Source: Flammula alnicola (lineage: Eukaryota; Basidiomycota; Agaricomycetes; Agaricales; Strophariaceae). Taken from it: a stretch of 64,000 bases of DNA. The stretch's first letter is position 1. Each line of letters starts with the position of its first letter. The notes beneath the pieces are model-generated. The model made no database searches. It was not told the origin of the DNA and worked only from the letters and a program-made list of their open reading frames with translations. Location of the stretch: contig JADNRV010000051.1 of NCBI GenBank assembly GCA_015499995.1, forward strand, positions 1 to 64,000. The letters run 5' to 3'. This document shows, in pieces, positions 46,225 through 57,924 of the stretch. A program made the translations under genes and the position numbers.

Positions 46225-46651
46225 GGCAGCGTTTGCAAATAGCATTAGGACTATGCGCTTGTGTATTCGAGGATTGGGCATAGTGAATGTTGTATTGGAA
46301 GTTGTAGCATATGTAAATCTAGACATTGGAAAGTCTTACTTAGTGTGAGCTCGCTGAATATTCCGATACGGGTGGATCACTTCATTTCTCTCATTTTCTT
46401 CATTCAATGTTTTCAACATTTATGATATTCGCTACATGTATATCTAGCAATGTACCTCTGTACAAATATCTCTTCTTGTATTACTTATCTTGAGGTGTAT
46501 CGATTACAATTGGCGCCGGCTAAGCGCCCAAGTGCTTCTCATGTACCATATCCGAGCATCAAGAACAATGAGTGCTGCAATTAGATCGGAGGACGAACGT
46601 GCATGTAAAAACAAATATGAGTATGAAGGATATTATGAGAGCTATGTGCTT
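46225..46651. other. Convergent 3' region
   Basis: Short intergenic gap between the tail-to-tail BCS1-type and MYND genes. It presumably holds both 3' ends. Confidence 0.5.
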
Positions 46652-48566
46652 TCATTTGAACCCCCCAGCAAGCCAACCATTAACAGCATAAAAGCCTGTT
46701 ACCTTATTCGGTTCAGTTTTAGCCAATAGGCTTCCCCATGGATTTTGTTTAGGCCCGAGATCTGCATGCAGAATGGCTCCAGCACTCTCAAGTATTTTAG
46801 CCTCGGCTTGGGCTTCTTCTTGGTTATACGCCTGCAAGAGAAAATCAGGCGCGTCAGGAGGCAGCCGAACAAATAACTGCAAAAACCCACGGTAAAAATG
46901 GTCGGAACATTGCGTTGAGCAAGAAGAACGAGAGTGGTCTTCCAAGATGAAACGTCTTCTTCCGAACATCCAGAATTGAAGGCCACCGCTAAGTCCGGCT
47001 TGACGTAACGACGACCTTGACTTGCGACAAATTCGTGATATGTGCTGTATATTCGAGGTAAGATTCACAATAATTGACATATATCTATCATTATATTTTA
47101 CCTTGGCTGTATATCTTGGATTCTCTTGCGCTTCTTCCTAGAGCATTCGCTGTTGAACATTCGCCAATCAGTCAACCGTTATAATTAGATAAAAAGTATA
47201 CATACGGGCAAGTATCCATTTCAGTCTCCGCTGGATGTCGTCCACTAATAGCGCTGAGTTCTGGTCCACAGAAAGTCAACTAGATATGAGGGCGCCGCTT
47301 TCGGCGGTGAGGAGGTGCAATGAGTAGCAAGAAAGAAGGTATGTACCCTTATATTGTTGACATCTGGAAGGCGATGCAGTATTTCTTCGAATATATCAGC
47401 ACTCAGGACCTCTATACTGGCTGCTCCGAGTACCTAAGGCGAATAATTCATTCATATGCAATGAACTCATCAGAAAGAACGCAACGACTAGTCAAGAAGG
47501 CTTACGTGAATATTTATGGTATCTTTCTTCGTCCATGCATCATCAGTGTTCAGGTTTTCAAGAGCGTATAATATCGTCATGGGCATCGAAAGACCTTCAG
47601 TGACCCCACGAAGCACTGTTTCAAGCTTAGCCATCCTGTCTACAGCAGGACCAAAGGCTTTTTTCAGGTTGTCCGAGAAGTCGGTCCAGTCAATGTTGCG
47701 CAAGGACGTCCAAGATGGTTTGGTACGTTCAGGTGCCCACTTGAATGGGCCCCCGTTCGCACCTGCCATGAAAAGTGCAAATCTAGCATCCTGAAGGTAC
47801 AATTGATTCATGGCACAGTGGGAGAGACCGTTGCGACTGCCTTGACAAGGAACTCCTTGATGAGTTGACTCCACACTTCTGCAGTGATCCTCTGAACAAT
47901 AGAAGGAAATTTTACAATCAGGACACGGTTTCAGGTTTGGATGTGGTGATTGTTGCCCTTCAGAGGCCTCGAGACGAGACATGAGGTCCGTACGACCACT
48001 TCGGATTTTGGGGTGAGCAATTGACCATTGAAGATGAGATTAATCCATACCATGCCAGACAGCGGGGCTGCCATCCGACCAAATTCCGCTCTTCCAAGCT
48101 TAGCGGGCGCTTTAACTCGCGTTCCAACATAGTCACTTCGACGCCCGAGACACTATGTGTGCCCTCATTAACCAGCTCCACATTGCCGACCTGGCTAAGG
48201 ATGAAAGAATGGAGTTTGAAGGGAACCAAGAGTTCGGAGCCATGTTTCGATTCGACAGCCTTCATTGTCTTGCAGATTCCTTTATGTTTAGACCAATTCG
48301 CCTAGTGTCGATACGCGTCAGAAATCACGATATTGTTATATGCAATAGTTAAGATGCATACTTTTTGGCACGCTAATAAGCAAAAACCGTAAGTATTTTC
48401 ATTCATAATCTATGAATGGACGAGACGCACTCGATCCACAATAATAGACACGAAGACATCCACCACACCTGTGCAGAGGAGCTTCACCTTTTTCTCGATA
48501 GCATTGATAACATGCTTGACCGAGGCTGGCCAGGATTGGTGGTATCCGAACTCCATGGGTGTCCAT
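46652..48566 (-). CDS. MYND-finger protein with MSS51-like C-terminal region
   Basis: The start is ATG at 48566 (MDTHGVRIPPILASLGQA). The MYND finger reads CYQC...HRCGGCLRVYYCGS, then an 11 nt exon (48372-48362) supplying TCQK, then exon 3 (from 48301) ANWSKHKGIC. All eight MYND ligands are restored only if the 11 nt exon is used. Exon 4 starts at 47998 and carries a second Cys/His cluster (CLACGRTD ... CPDCKISFYC ... H). Further exons include EVLSADIFEEILHRLPDVNN (near 47390), LTFCGPELSAISGRHPA (near 47250), TYHEFVASQGRRYVKPDLAV (near 47010) and NPWGSLLAKTEPNKVTGFYA before the TGA at 46652. The C-terminal block resembles that of MSS51-type MYND proteins (mitochondrial COX1 translation in yeast), but function here is open. 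Confidence 0.8.
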
Positions 48567-49044
48567 GGCACCTTCGAGAGTCGTGTTGGTAGGAGAGTGA
48601 GCTCAAATTTGAACCCTACTTATGTAACGCCTGCGTGCATGGAGGGCACGGACCAGTTAGTAGTGATATCATCGACGCGTTTGATGAATCTTTCGCGACA
48701 ATTTAGAAAGTGTATTGCTGAGATGAGCTTTGAGAATCGTGTCCGAAGACTTTGAAGTAAGTAGGCGTAGCCTGAGGCCAGCCGAAGCAGATCAGCCAGG
48801 CTCTCGACAATTTTTAGCATGTCAGTCTAGATCTTTGACATCTCTGCAGGGTCATGAACGCCAATGGCTCTGGAAAATAATAAATGCAAAGGCGAGAACG
48901 CCCCGGAATCCGGATTCCGCCAGCCAGTCTAGACATTGTCCGAGTCCAACCAGTATTTAAGATTCTGAACTTGAATGAAAGTTGCACATATCTAAAGTTA
49001 TCTCCATCTTCTATCCCATAACTCACTCGACTTGAACACCAGAC
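48567..49044. other. Divergent intergenic region
   Basis: It separates the MYND gene (minus) and the FolB gene (plus). Minus-strand frames here lack domains and are not accepted. Confidence 0.5.
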
Positions 49045-49870
49045 ATGCTAAACGGACTACCTTCGACAACCGATGTCGTCTTTGTCGACACTCTTCGGGT
49101 AGAGGCCAATCTCGGACCAGACTGTTGGGGACGAGAAAGGGCTCAGCCTATTGAGGTCACCGTGTATCTTCATCTAAAGGAGTCGTATCTTCAGGCTGCC
49201 GGAGAATCCGACAATGTACTGGACTCCGTCCATTATGGCCATCTCACCAAAGCAATCAACACACTAATAAGGTCGAGAAGCGAAAGCGATATGCCGTGTT
49301 TCAAAGGCGCGGATGACTTGGTCAGAGCCGTCACCGAACGTGCATTCGAGTTGGCTGGAGAGGCGGCAGCGGAAGTGCGAGTGGTCCTGGATGTTCCCAA
49401 GATGATCTTGCTCGCGAGCGGGTTTCGCGTCGATGTTACCACTGTGAAGGGCACACCCACCCTGATGTCATCGAAGAAGGTCCTAGTCAAGGACATCATT
49501 CTGCCGGTGATCATCGGCATCAACCCACCGGAGAGAGAAGAGAAGCAGAGAGTTGTGATCAATATCGTCTTCCACGAGAACGACAGCCAGAGCCCGGCGG
49601 TTGATTATCGAGAGGTCATCTCGAAGTTGTCTAAGGTGCGTACTTCTTACCCATTCCCCCTGAATCTTATCTAACAGAAAATGATAGGAGATCGAGGCAT
49701 CATCATATCTTACTCTCGAAAAATTCGTGATGCAGATCGTCCGCTCGTCATGCTTGTCTTCGGACAAAATTGCCGCAGTGACTGCCCGAGCACAGAAGCC
49801 CAGCGCCCTTAGCTTCGCCCAATCTTCCGGTGTGGAAATCACCAGGAGGAGAGAAACCTTCTTGCAGTAG
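49045..49870 (+). CDS. Dihydroneopterin aldolase, two FolB domains, stand-alone
   Basis: Exons are 49045-49635 and 49688-49870. The first FolB-type domain (residues ~8-125) carries VFVDTLRVEANLGPDCWGRE and VLDSVHYGHL. The second (~145 to the end) carries VKDIILPVIIGINPPEREEK, VDYREVISKL, LTLEKFV and ARAQKPSAL, with Glu, Tyr, Glu and Lys in the positions expected for catalysis. The enzyme cleaves 7,8-dihydroneopterin to 6-hydroxymethyl-dihydropterin in folate synthesis. In many fungi this tandem is the N-terminal third of trifunctional FOL1 (with HPPK and DHPS); here a stop at 49868 ends the gene, and no HPPK/DHPS sequence follows. The 81 bp gap to EMC1 (converging) is short. Confidence 0.85.
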
Positions 49871-49950
49871 TCTCGCGAAGGATCCTTCCAGGATGTCCTT
49901 CATATCGTAACACAGATTGCGTTCCCAATAAATATGTATTTTTATGATCT

Positions 49951-52900
49951 CTATTGGTACCACCTTTCTCTCAACCTTTTCCTCTCCACCATGGGCCTCG
50001 TGACCAAGATCGCCAACAGCAACCCTGTCACGGTGAATACCAGCTGGACCTTGTTGAAGCTCTCGCTGAGCACGTCAAAGGTGTTGGAAGGAGAGACCCG
50101 TGTAAGGAACATGTCTAGACCATAGGCAAAGACAAGAGATGTCGATTCTAGGAGAGCAGGCGAAGTGATAATGCGCTGCACGTTGGCGACCTGACAAGTA
50201 AAAAAAAAAAGTAAAAAATCATATCCTAAAGAAAAATAGACCGGACGAACATCGTAGTTGTGTGACAGAACTCGTCGAGCATCATTGGGAATGATAGGAT
50301 CATATGGCATCAAGAACTCTTCTTGTTCCTCCGCAGTAACTTTTCGGTTTGGTCGTCGAGGATCGAACACACGCCTTGGGAAAGATTGCACTCTATGGTT
50401 CGTGGTTGCCACTTCATTACAATTGGTTAGCACGAAGTCAAGCAGAGACATATATAGACGAACCAATGAGGTCTTTGCTCGTAATGCCGAACTTTGTCGA
50501 GGTAGGTGCCAATGCGGTTATAGCATGCGGGAAAACGTACGCCTTTTCAAGTGTCATAAAGTTGGCGCTATCGTTCGAATAGGATGAAAGGTCCGAGCTA
50601 GTGATAGAGATCAGCTGAAACGAAGGCAGAGGCGAGTTAAAGAGAGAAAAAAATACCTTTCTATTTTATTGTCCACCTGCTGTCCTTCATAAAACTCAAC
50701 ACTGACCATCCTGTACCCCTTCGTGCCTCCAACAGTCCCGCCAGCCACCTCATCTTCATAATAATGATATACCAGCCAATTCTCGACAAGCGACGGCTTG
50801 ATCTCGCATCCCTTGTTGGTCGCCTTAACTTCAGCATGATAAACCACTGTCCCTTTCGTGCTGTCCACCACATAGATGCCGCACATCGACCTCGTAGGCG
50901 ATGCAGTGAGAACAGTAAACAAGCGAGGATTAAGGTACTTGTATAACGTCGTGCGATTGCCAAGGACCTTTCCGACGGAAGCTACCGGCCCACGAGTTGC
51001 TTGAGGGACAAGCGTCTGGACGTCTTCGCCCGGAGGGAGAGTAAGAGACCACGTTGGGTGGGCGATGGGTCTATGCACAGTGTCGGACAAAGCGATCTGA
51101 TGTCCCATAACTCGGTGGCGTCCTTCGACATTCGTACGAAGCGGGAAGGATAAGGTATCTGCAACGCTGGTAAAGGCGGCTCGAGTTTTTGGAGTGTCTG
51201 GGTAAAGATAGACCTGCGAACACAACTTACGATTAGATACATCAGTAAAAAGAAGAGAAAGGACGAACCTGCAAAAACTCATCAAACATAACCAGGAGCT
51301 TCGTCTCGGCGTTCAACAAGTAGCCCTCAACAAGAGGACCTTGAATGATATCCTGTCCCTCAAAAATGCCACCGTCCGCCGATATTCCTGTAACATCCGC
51401 ACCGGTCAACGCGTCCATATGGAACACGACAGTGTCGACCAAAGACTACAAACACACGTCAGCCTAACCCAACACGGAAAGTCTGAAAAGGCATACGTTG
51501 TCCGCCCTTCTCTGGCCAACGAGGACGACCTCAGGATCACCGCCATCGCTGACTGTCTTCGTCACAAACAATTTTACAGGCTGAATGCTGCCTCCGATTT
51601 CTCCTGCCCAACCAAGACCAAGCACGCGACTCCACACGATCTCGCCGTTGCTGGAGTCAATGCCAAAAACTTTCCCGTACATGGTGCCAGCAACAATGAT
51701 CTGGCGGAAGCCAAAAGTATCTCTGGATATACCTTCCGAGTAATTTGCGGATTTAGGCGCTGCAGAGTCAGTCGCGGATGCATAGGAGCCTGTGATGAAT
51801 CTCTTGATGAAATTGACCAGGTATTGTGGGAAATCCTGCAAGAAACTGTCATGGGCGGAAATACAAACAGAGATGGTATGCTAAAACGCACCCGAGCGTC
51901 AGAGACCTGGCGCATGAGACGGCCCACAAATCCTTCCGTGGCGGCATTATCACCCAACTCGCCCACAACTTTCTCAGGAATTTCGACCAACTCGGCAACG
52001 ATTGTCGTTGCCAAAGACTCCTCCCTGGTCCATTTGAGCCCGCTTTGTTCCCACAGCTGGACCGCTCCTGTGCTCGTCGTAACCAACAAACGCGAGGTTA
52101 CAGTCCATTCTGCAGGGTTTTCTGAGTCAAGGGCGACCTTCGAGAGCCAATCAATTAACGCAATGAGGACGAGACGGATGGAATGTGTTGCTTACATGAC
52201 CGATAATTCCATTTGTCTTGGTGTTGAATGGGAAATAAAAGCCGCTAGCGAGTCCTTGACCTGACACCAAATGCCCGGCAAAGACGTCCGCGGAACCTTT
52301 CTACTCAAATACTTTTTAGAAGCGAAAAGTCAAGCTCAAAATGCGGACACACCTCCATCTTATGGGACCAGTAGACTCTACCGACATATGGACGTCCATG
52401 AGCGTCTACTCCACCCGCATATGTTGATGCTGCATTCGCGTTTGAATTGGCCTTGGACAATCGCGTCATTTTAGTGTTCCATCCATGACCGTACAAAGAG
52501 GAACTTACGGAATCCTTATATTCCCAAACTGCCTTAGGATAGCCAGTTTCTCCATCAATTTTGACAACAAAACTAGAACCATCTTTCCGAACGATCACAG
52601 CGTGTCCATGGTCGTTCAGGCCAACGTCCAGAATGTGGGCAAATCCCATTCCCTTCATCGCCCGTGATTTCTCTTTGAGGGACGGATTTAATGTAAGATA
52701 TCGGAGCGTGCCTTGTTCGAGCCATAGGGCAACTGGATCTGACATATTTGAATGTGTCAGGGTGATGAATTGGGACAAGGGGTCGATAATGCTAGAAATG
52801 ACGTTGGTGGATTTAATGACCTCGCCCTTCGAAGGGGATAGAGAAGTAATGTGGAGGGTGTAGGATGCAGTGGATTTGGCTACGCCGACAGCGTATATTG

Positions 52901-53652
52901 TGTCAGCCGTGAAGATGAGTCTTGAATGGATGACCAAGGATCTGGCAAAGGTATCGTAAGGAAAACAGAGCTTGGAATTGTAACCTCGCGTACCCTTGAT
53001 CCGGAGACGTCCACGTCCATTTCACCTCTCCTGTGCTCCCGTTTATATTCCTCACAGTGCATCCATTACTGAGGACATATAAATCCGTCGGGTTGGGCGA
53101 AAATATGATGTGTTTGCCGAAATGCAATGGCTCTGACAAGGCCCCCACCTCGGGTGCATGGAGTCTCTTCTCAAGCAGCAGCTGTCCAGTGAGAGCGTCG
53201 AAAGTTCGTAATGTTGCCCCCCCAGGAGCAGAAAGTGTGGCGACGACTATAACGATATTTCAGGCCTTCTGACAAAAGAAATTTGTATGCCAACATGGCT
53301 CACCATTATCCTGTTTGTAGTAGCCTACTATCCGATCCTCTGGATCGAAGACATACCTCCAGACTGATTGAAAAATAATGACAATGGCGTCCAATGCTTG
53401 CAGATAAAATTACGCACGAACGGATCCATCTACTGGTTCCAGTGCTGCAAGAACATTGTTGCCAGTTGCAGTAAGAATTATGCTCCTGTTTGCAACCCGA
53501 TGAAATGAAGGAGCTGTCGTTATTGAGCCGGTTAGTGGTACACCAACGAGATGCTTGTGCCAATCCACGACGCCGACGTCAGATTCATGAAGAGCCCAAG
53601 TCCCGACACATAACGAAAGCAAGGAAACCACAGTAGTTGGAAGCCGCATCAT
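49951..53652 (-). CDS. EMC1: ER membrane protein complex subunit 1
   Basis: Start at 53652 with signal peptide MMRLPTTVVSLLSLCVGTWA, then about ten exons. The N-terminal part is a PQQ-like beta-propeller: VGVVDWHKHLVG, NVLAALEPVDGSVRA, TLRTFDALTGQLLLEKRLHA, INGSTGEVKWTW. The middle part continues as repeats (for example VFGIDSSNGEIVW near 51680 and VYLYPDTPKT near 51200). The C-terminal EMC1_C region has MPYDPIIPNDARRVLSHNYD and LDMFLTRVSPSNTFDVLSES, a membrane helix (LVFTVTGLLLAILVTRP) and a basic tail ending RERWYQ, stop at 49951. EMC1 is the large luminal subunit of the complex that inserts tail-anchored and multi-pass proteins into the ER membrane. It is divergent from the phosphatase gene with 297 bp between. 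Confidence 0.92.
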
Positions 53653-53949
53653 ATACGGTTCTGTGAGTTTACCGTGGTAGCCAGAGAAGACCTGGGTGAA
53701 AGTAGTCTGAATACGTGGAGATTACAGAGCCTGCTCGTCGCATAACGCGTCCACGGAAACCTTCCCACGGCTTCAATTGGGTCTGTCTCTAATCATGAGA
53801 GCTTTCAGTGATTTATCCACAACGATTTAGAGGCTCTTCCCATTTTACAAACTCCATCCTTTTCATTAGAGATACTTGCCAAATTACTGTCAGATAACGG
53901 CGTTTCGACCTCCGTCTCCACCTGCCTCCGTGCTTGAGCCCCAACCATA
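53653..53949. promoter_or_regulatory. Divergent promoter of EMC1 and the phosphatase gene
   Basis: Two conserved genes are read outward from this 297 bp gap, so it should hold both promoters. No clear TATA box or other element is assigned. Confidence 0.6.
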
Positions 53950-55308
53950 ATGACCGCCGACACTTACGATGCGGACAAGTGGATCGAACAGCTGCGCACA
54001 TGCCAGCATCTACCTGAATCCGACATGAAGAAGCTTTGCGACCGGGTCCGAAACCTTTTGCTCGAGGAATCCAACATCCAACCTGTATCAAGCCCTGTGA
54101 CGATCTGCGGAGACATACATGGTCAATTCTGGGACTTGCTGGAGCTGCTGAGAAAAGGCGGCGAGGTTCCGCAGACGAGCTACATCTTCATGGCACGTAT
54201 GTTGTCTCCTAGCCCTTGGATATGAGGCGTAGCTAATCACTTAGCTTTTGCTCCATCAGGGTGATTTCGTGGACCGAGGTCATTACAGTCTTGAGACAGT
54301 GTCTTTGCTGCTCGCCCTCAAAGCCAGGTACGTTGACAAATTTCCGTATCACAAAGTCTCAGCCCTAATCAATGATACCAATGCTACCTTGATAGATATC
54401 CTGATAGAGTAACTCTTCTTCGAGGAAACCATGAAAGCAGGCAGATTACACAAGTTTACGGGTTCTATGGTTCGTTCCAGTCTCGAGATCGTCCCAGAAA
54501 TGACGCTCATTTCTGCATAAGACGAGTGTCAGCAAAAGTACGGCAGCGCATCTGTGTGGAAGGCATGTTGTGGGGTCTTTGACTTCTTGAACCTTGCTGC
54601 GGTATGTCTGAGATATGGCTATATTTTATCCTTTGCCTCTCACATCTTGAATCCGATCTCAGATTATCGATGGAACAACTCTTTGCGTTCATGGTGGCCT
54701 TTCACCCGATATTCGTACCCTTGACTCAATACGAACATTGTCAAGAGCTCAAGAGATTCCGCATGAGGGTGCTTTCTGTGGTATGTGTCGAAACCTTACA
54801 TCAATTCCAAACGTAACATTAACAGTCACTTCTTTTTATGAATAGATTTGATGTGGTCTGATCCAGATGATATCGACAATTGGGCCGTAAGTCCTCGAGG
54901 GGCAGGATGGCTTTTCGGAGGTAGCGTCGTGAGGGAGGTCAGTTACCTTCTAATGTCATTTCTTTCTTATCTCCTTATCCTCAACATTTTCCCCAGTTCA
55001 ACCACGTAAACGCTCTGAACCTCATTGCTCGCGCACATCAGCTTGTGCAAGAAGGATACAAGTACATGTTCGACGAACAACTCGTCACCGTTTGGTCCGC
55101 CCCCAATTATTGCTATCGGTGCGGAAACATGGCCTCTATCATGACAGTGCACGATGACGGCTCAAGAAGTTTCACCGTTTATGATGCTGCTCCAGAGAAC
55201 GAGCAAGATAAAGTTCAAGGGAAACGACTAGTAAGCTGTCTGCCTTCGTTGAATCGCTCTCTTCTTATTTATATATGATTTCAGAATAATATGCCCTATT
55301 TCGTATAA
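53950..55308 (+). CDS. PP2A-family Ser/Thr phosphatase catalytic subunit (PPG1/PP6/PP4-like)
   Basis: ATG at 53950. The metal-binding motifs are all present: [46 protein letters not shown], and [12 protein letters not shown] near the C-terminus, which ends MPYFV with TAA at 55306-55308. The final Tyr-Phe plus aliphatic residue corresponds to the methylated tail of PP2A-type enzymes. The N-terminus ([20 protein letters not shown]) and [20 protein letters not shown] fit the PP4/PP6/PPG1 subgroup better than PP2A itself; I cannot choose between them. The first intron (54193-54259) starts GC rather than GT: only a GC-AG splice restores FMGDFVDRG. The other introns have GT donors. Confidence 0.92.
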
Positions 55309-57924
55309 TTTGTGATGCTTGTATGTGTAGTGTAGTCTATGATTTGTATCCTTTTCTTTCAGCTGTGCCCTCCATCTTTGACTGCTCCGTGCTGAAATCA
55401 TATACAGGCAGATATCTTTATAATGTGCTTCTTCATTTACCCTCGGTTGGTGATGGAGGGATTAGCCCGTTATTGCCTTTTCCTTTGAATGGTTTACTGG
55501 AGGCACTAACTTCAGCGCTGACGCCATGTCCCAAATGTGGCTGCTGACTAGCGCTGAAGCGCTGACTGCTTACGTCGCCACCAGCGCGCTGGTGAGTACA
55601 TTATTACAGTCTCTTAGTATTTCAGTTGAAGGTAAACTAACGCGTCCCTTGCAGACGTTATTGCACACTGAACGCACGCATTATCCAGAAAATAAAATCA
55701 AATACTCCCTAGAGACGTTGCACTGTACTTTACATGTCGTGTGGGGTCTTTTCTCGCTCGACCTTCTTCAGAAGGCATGTGTTCTGACTGGCTGGCGGCA
55801 GAGAAAATACTCACAGATGAACATTGGACGGAGTTCTCGGGATGTGGCATTACTTTTGACTAGTTCATCGTCAGTCGTCTGACATTCGCTTAGTCGCTTA
55901 GTCCAAGGTGTCTGGACCTCGTTCTTTCTAGAGTGTCTGAAAGCCCTCGATCCCTTAGTTGAATACCTTTTCGACTAATCTGGTACAGTGTAACGGCACT
56001 CCTTGACACACCTTACTATCAGCCTTTAGGACATGCCCATTTCTCGCCGCATTGTCAACGTTTCTCTGATGGTCCTATTCTTTGCAACAAATTTCCTTCG
56101 CCCTGGGTGTCCTCCTGCTGTACTTACAGTAAACTTCTCCCAGCGTTCTCTGCTCTACCAGAATATTTTTAGAGACAACGGCGAGGTTATCCCCCCGTCG
56201 TCGGAGGTTGAAAGCAATGACACTGGTCATGCAGCGCATCTGCACCCCTTTGCCATTTATCCTCGACTTCTGTCGTAAGTGCTCTAAAGCTTTTTCTGTG
56301 ACTTGCAGATTCTGAAACCTCGCATCAGCATGTAAGTACGATGGCTGTGTGCAACCATTCATTTCATTTGTCAGGTCCTACCAAAAAAAAGTGTGGCGCC
56401 CGTCAATTACGAGACTACAGCTTTCTCAATCACTCTTCCGCCACAGAGGCCCACGTTTACTGATAAATCTATGGAGCCAGGAGATTGCCGCCAAATGGCT
56501 TCTCTCGGATCAACCCAGTACATAAAATGTACGGCATGGCACAGCCTTGTGTTCAGTGATGAGTCCCCTGTTATAACTCGATCACGATCTCGGGAGAAGC
56601 CGGCGATTCCCGCGCCCTCCTCCCGCCCGCAAAACCGGCTGCATACCGCTGCAACGTACCCTGCACTGCCGCAAACTTGCCTCCAATATGTTTATGGGGC
56701 CATTTCTCCACAGTAAATTTAACTTACATCGATTTGAGAATACATAAATTTTGAATTTCCAACACTTCCTTTTCGGCCGATTTTATTCAGACTTTACATG
56801 AGTTTTCAAACCTCTCCCGGTGGTCAGTAAGCATATAGATAGTCTGAGCTTGGAGAATCAATCAGGCTTGCTTGCATGCGGAAAGAATTGCAAAGTGCAA
56901 GAATAACATGAAATACATCAAAATTCCCGTTTATGGTGTGTTGAAGCACACCTCTCCGTCAAACACAATTTATTTCATGAATTTTCCGGAAAGGTTAGGC
57001 GCGTCGGGATCTTGAAAAAACGTAGAGAAATAAGTTTAATATTTTAAATATCAATAATCTACAAATAAAACAGTTGTCCCATAGTGCTCAAATTTTCTGG
57101 TATTTTATGTATGTGAATTAGTGCCCTGCACCTCAGAGTTAGAATCTTTCTGACCTGTGGAGCGGGAGGCATGGCCGGGCGCTGACCGACACTTGCGGAG
57201 CGCCCTCCGTGTGGCGGGGCGAGCACATACTATTTAAGGCGAAGCACGTGCAAGATCTGTGATCGAGATATAACAGGGGACTACTAACTCCCTTGTGTTC
57301 CTTAGCAAGCTAGCGCCAATGCATCTATCTTTACAAAGTACATACATACTCTAAGTATAATTATCTGGTCTGCATCAGCCGATTGCATGTTAATATGAGT
57401 GCGCTGACGACATTAACGTATATCAGGCACAAATACATTGATTCTCATTGCCGCCCAAAGGATTGCCGAAGGATTCGAATTTCGCGATGTCAACCTAAAA
57501 CTAACTGGAACCAAGGTAAGTAACTTACTGGTTGGCATTTTACTGTTTACGTTCTCCGCGCCTCCACCAACTGATACTGACATCTTGTCTGTTCTTTTTC
57601 CTCCGAGGTCACCGCTCAGGTCAGCCTCAAGCGCTCACGTTCTATATTGGTTTTCTCCTTTCAGATAATAAGCTCCCATAAGCTCCCATGCCCCATGTTT
57701 CACGTGGGTGTACAATCGCAAAAGCGGATGCGCAACCAGCGGTGCCTTGTTGCGATAATCTTTTGGGCACCGCGCCGTTATGATCGGAAAACATACGTTT
57801 TCGTTCCATGGATCCATATTTATTATGGCCCATTGCGATGCTCGCGTAGACTCTCCCCTCCCGTCGACACCTGTCGATACTCATCCGTTGGCGACTGCGC
57901 CTTGGTCCCCTCATTCTTCCACCC
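55309..57924. other. Long gene-poor stretch
   Basis: About 2.6 kb with no convincing gene. The motif GCGCTGA recurs (near 55520, 55550, 55560, 57180, 57408). A GC-rich block at about 57150-57250 (with ACTATTTAAGGCG) stands out from AT-rich surroundings and could be a transposon or LTR remnant, but I found no pair of ends. Confidence 0.4.

Noticed and set aside
47960..48265. Gene start at MKAVESKHG (48265)
   Set aside because: The frame continues upstream through exon 3 and the micro-exon into a complete MYND finger starting at 48566.
51341..52264. 307-codon plus-strand frame
   Set aside because: It is antisense to EMC1 exons, whose propeller motifs are on the minus strand.
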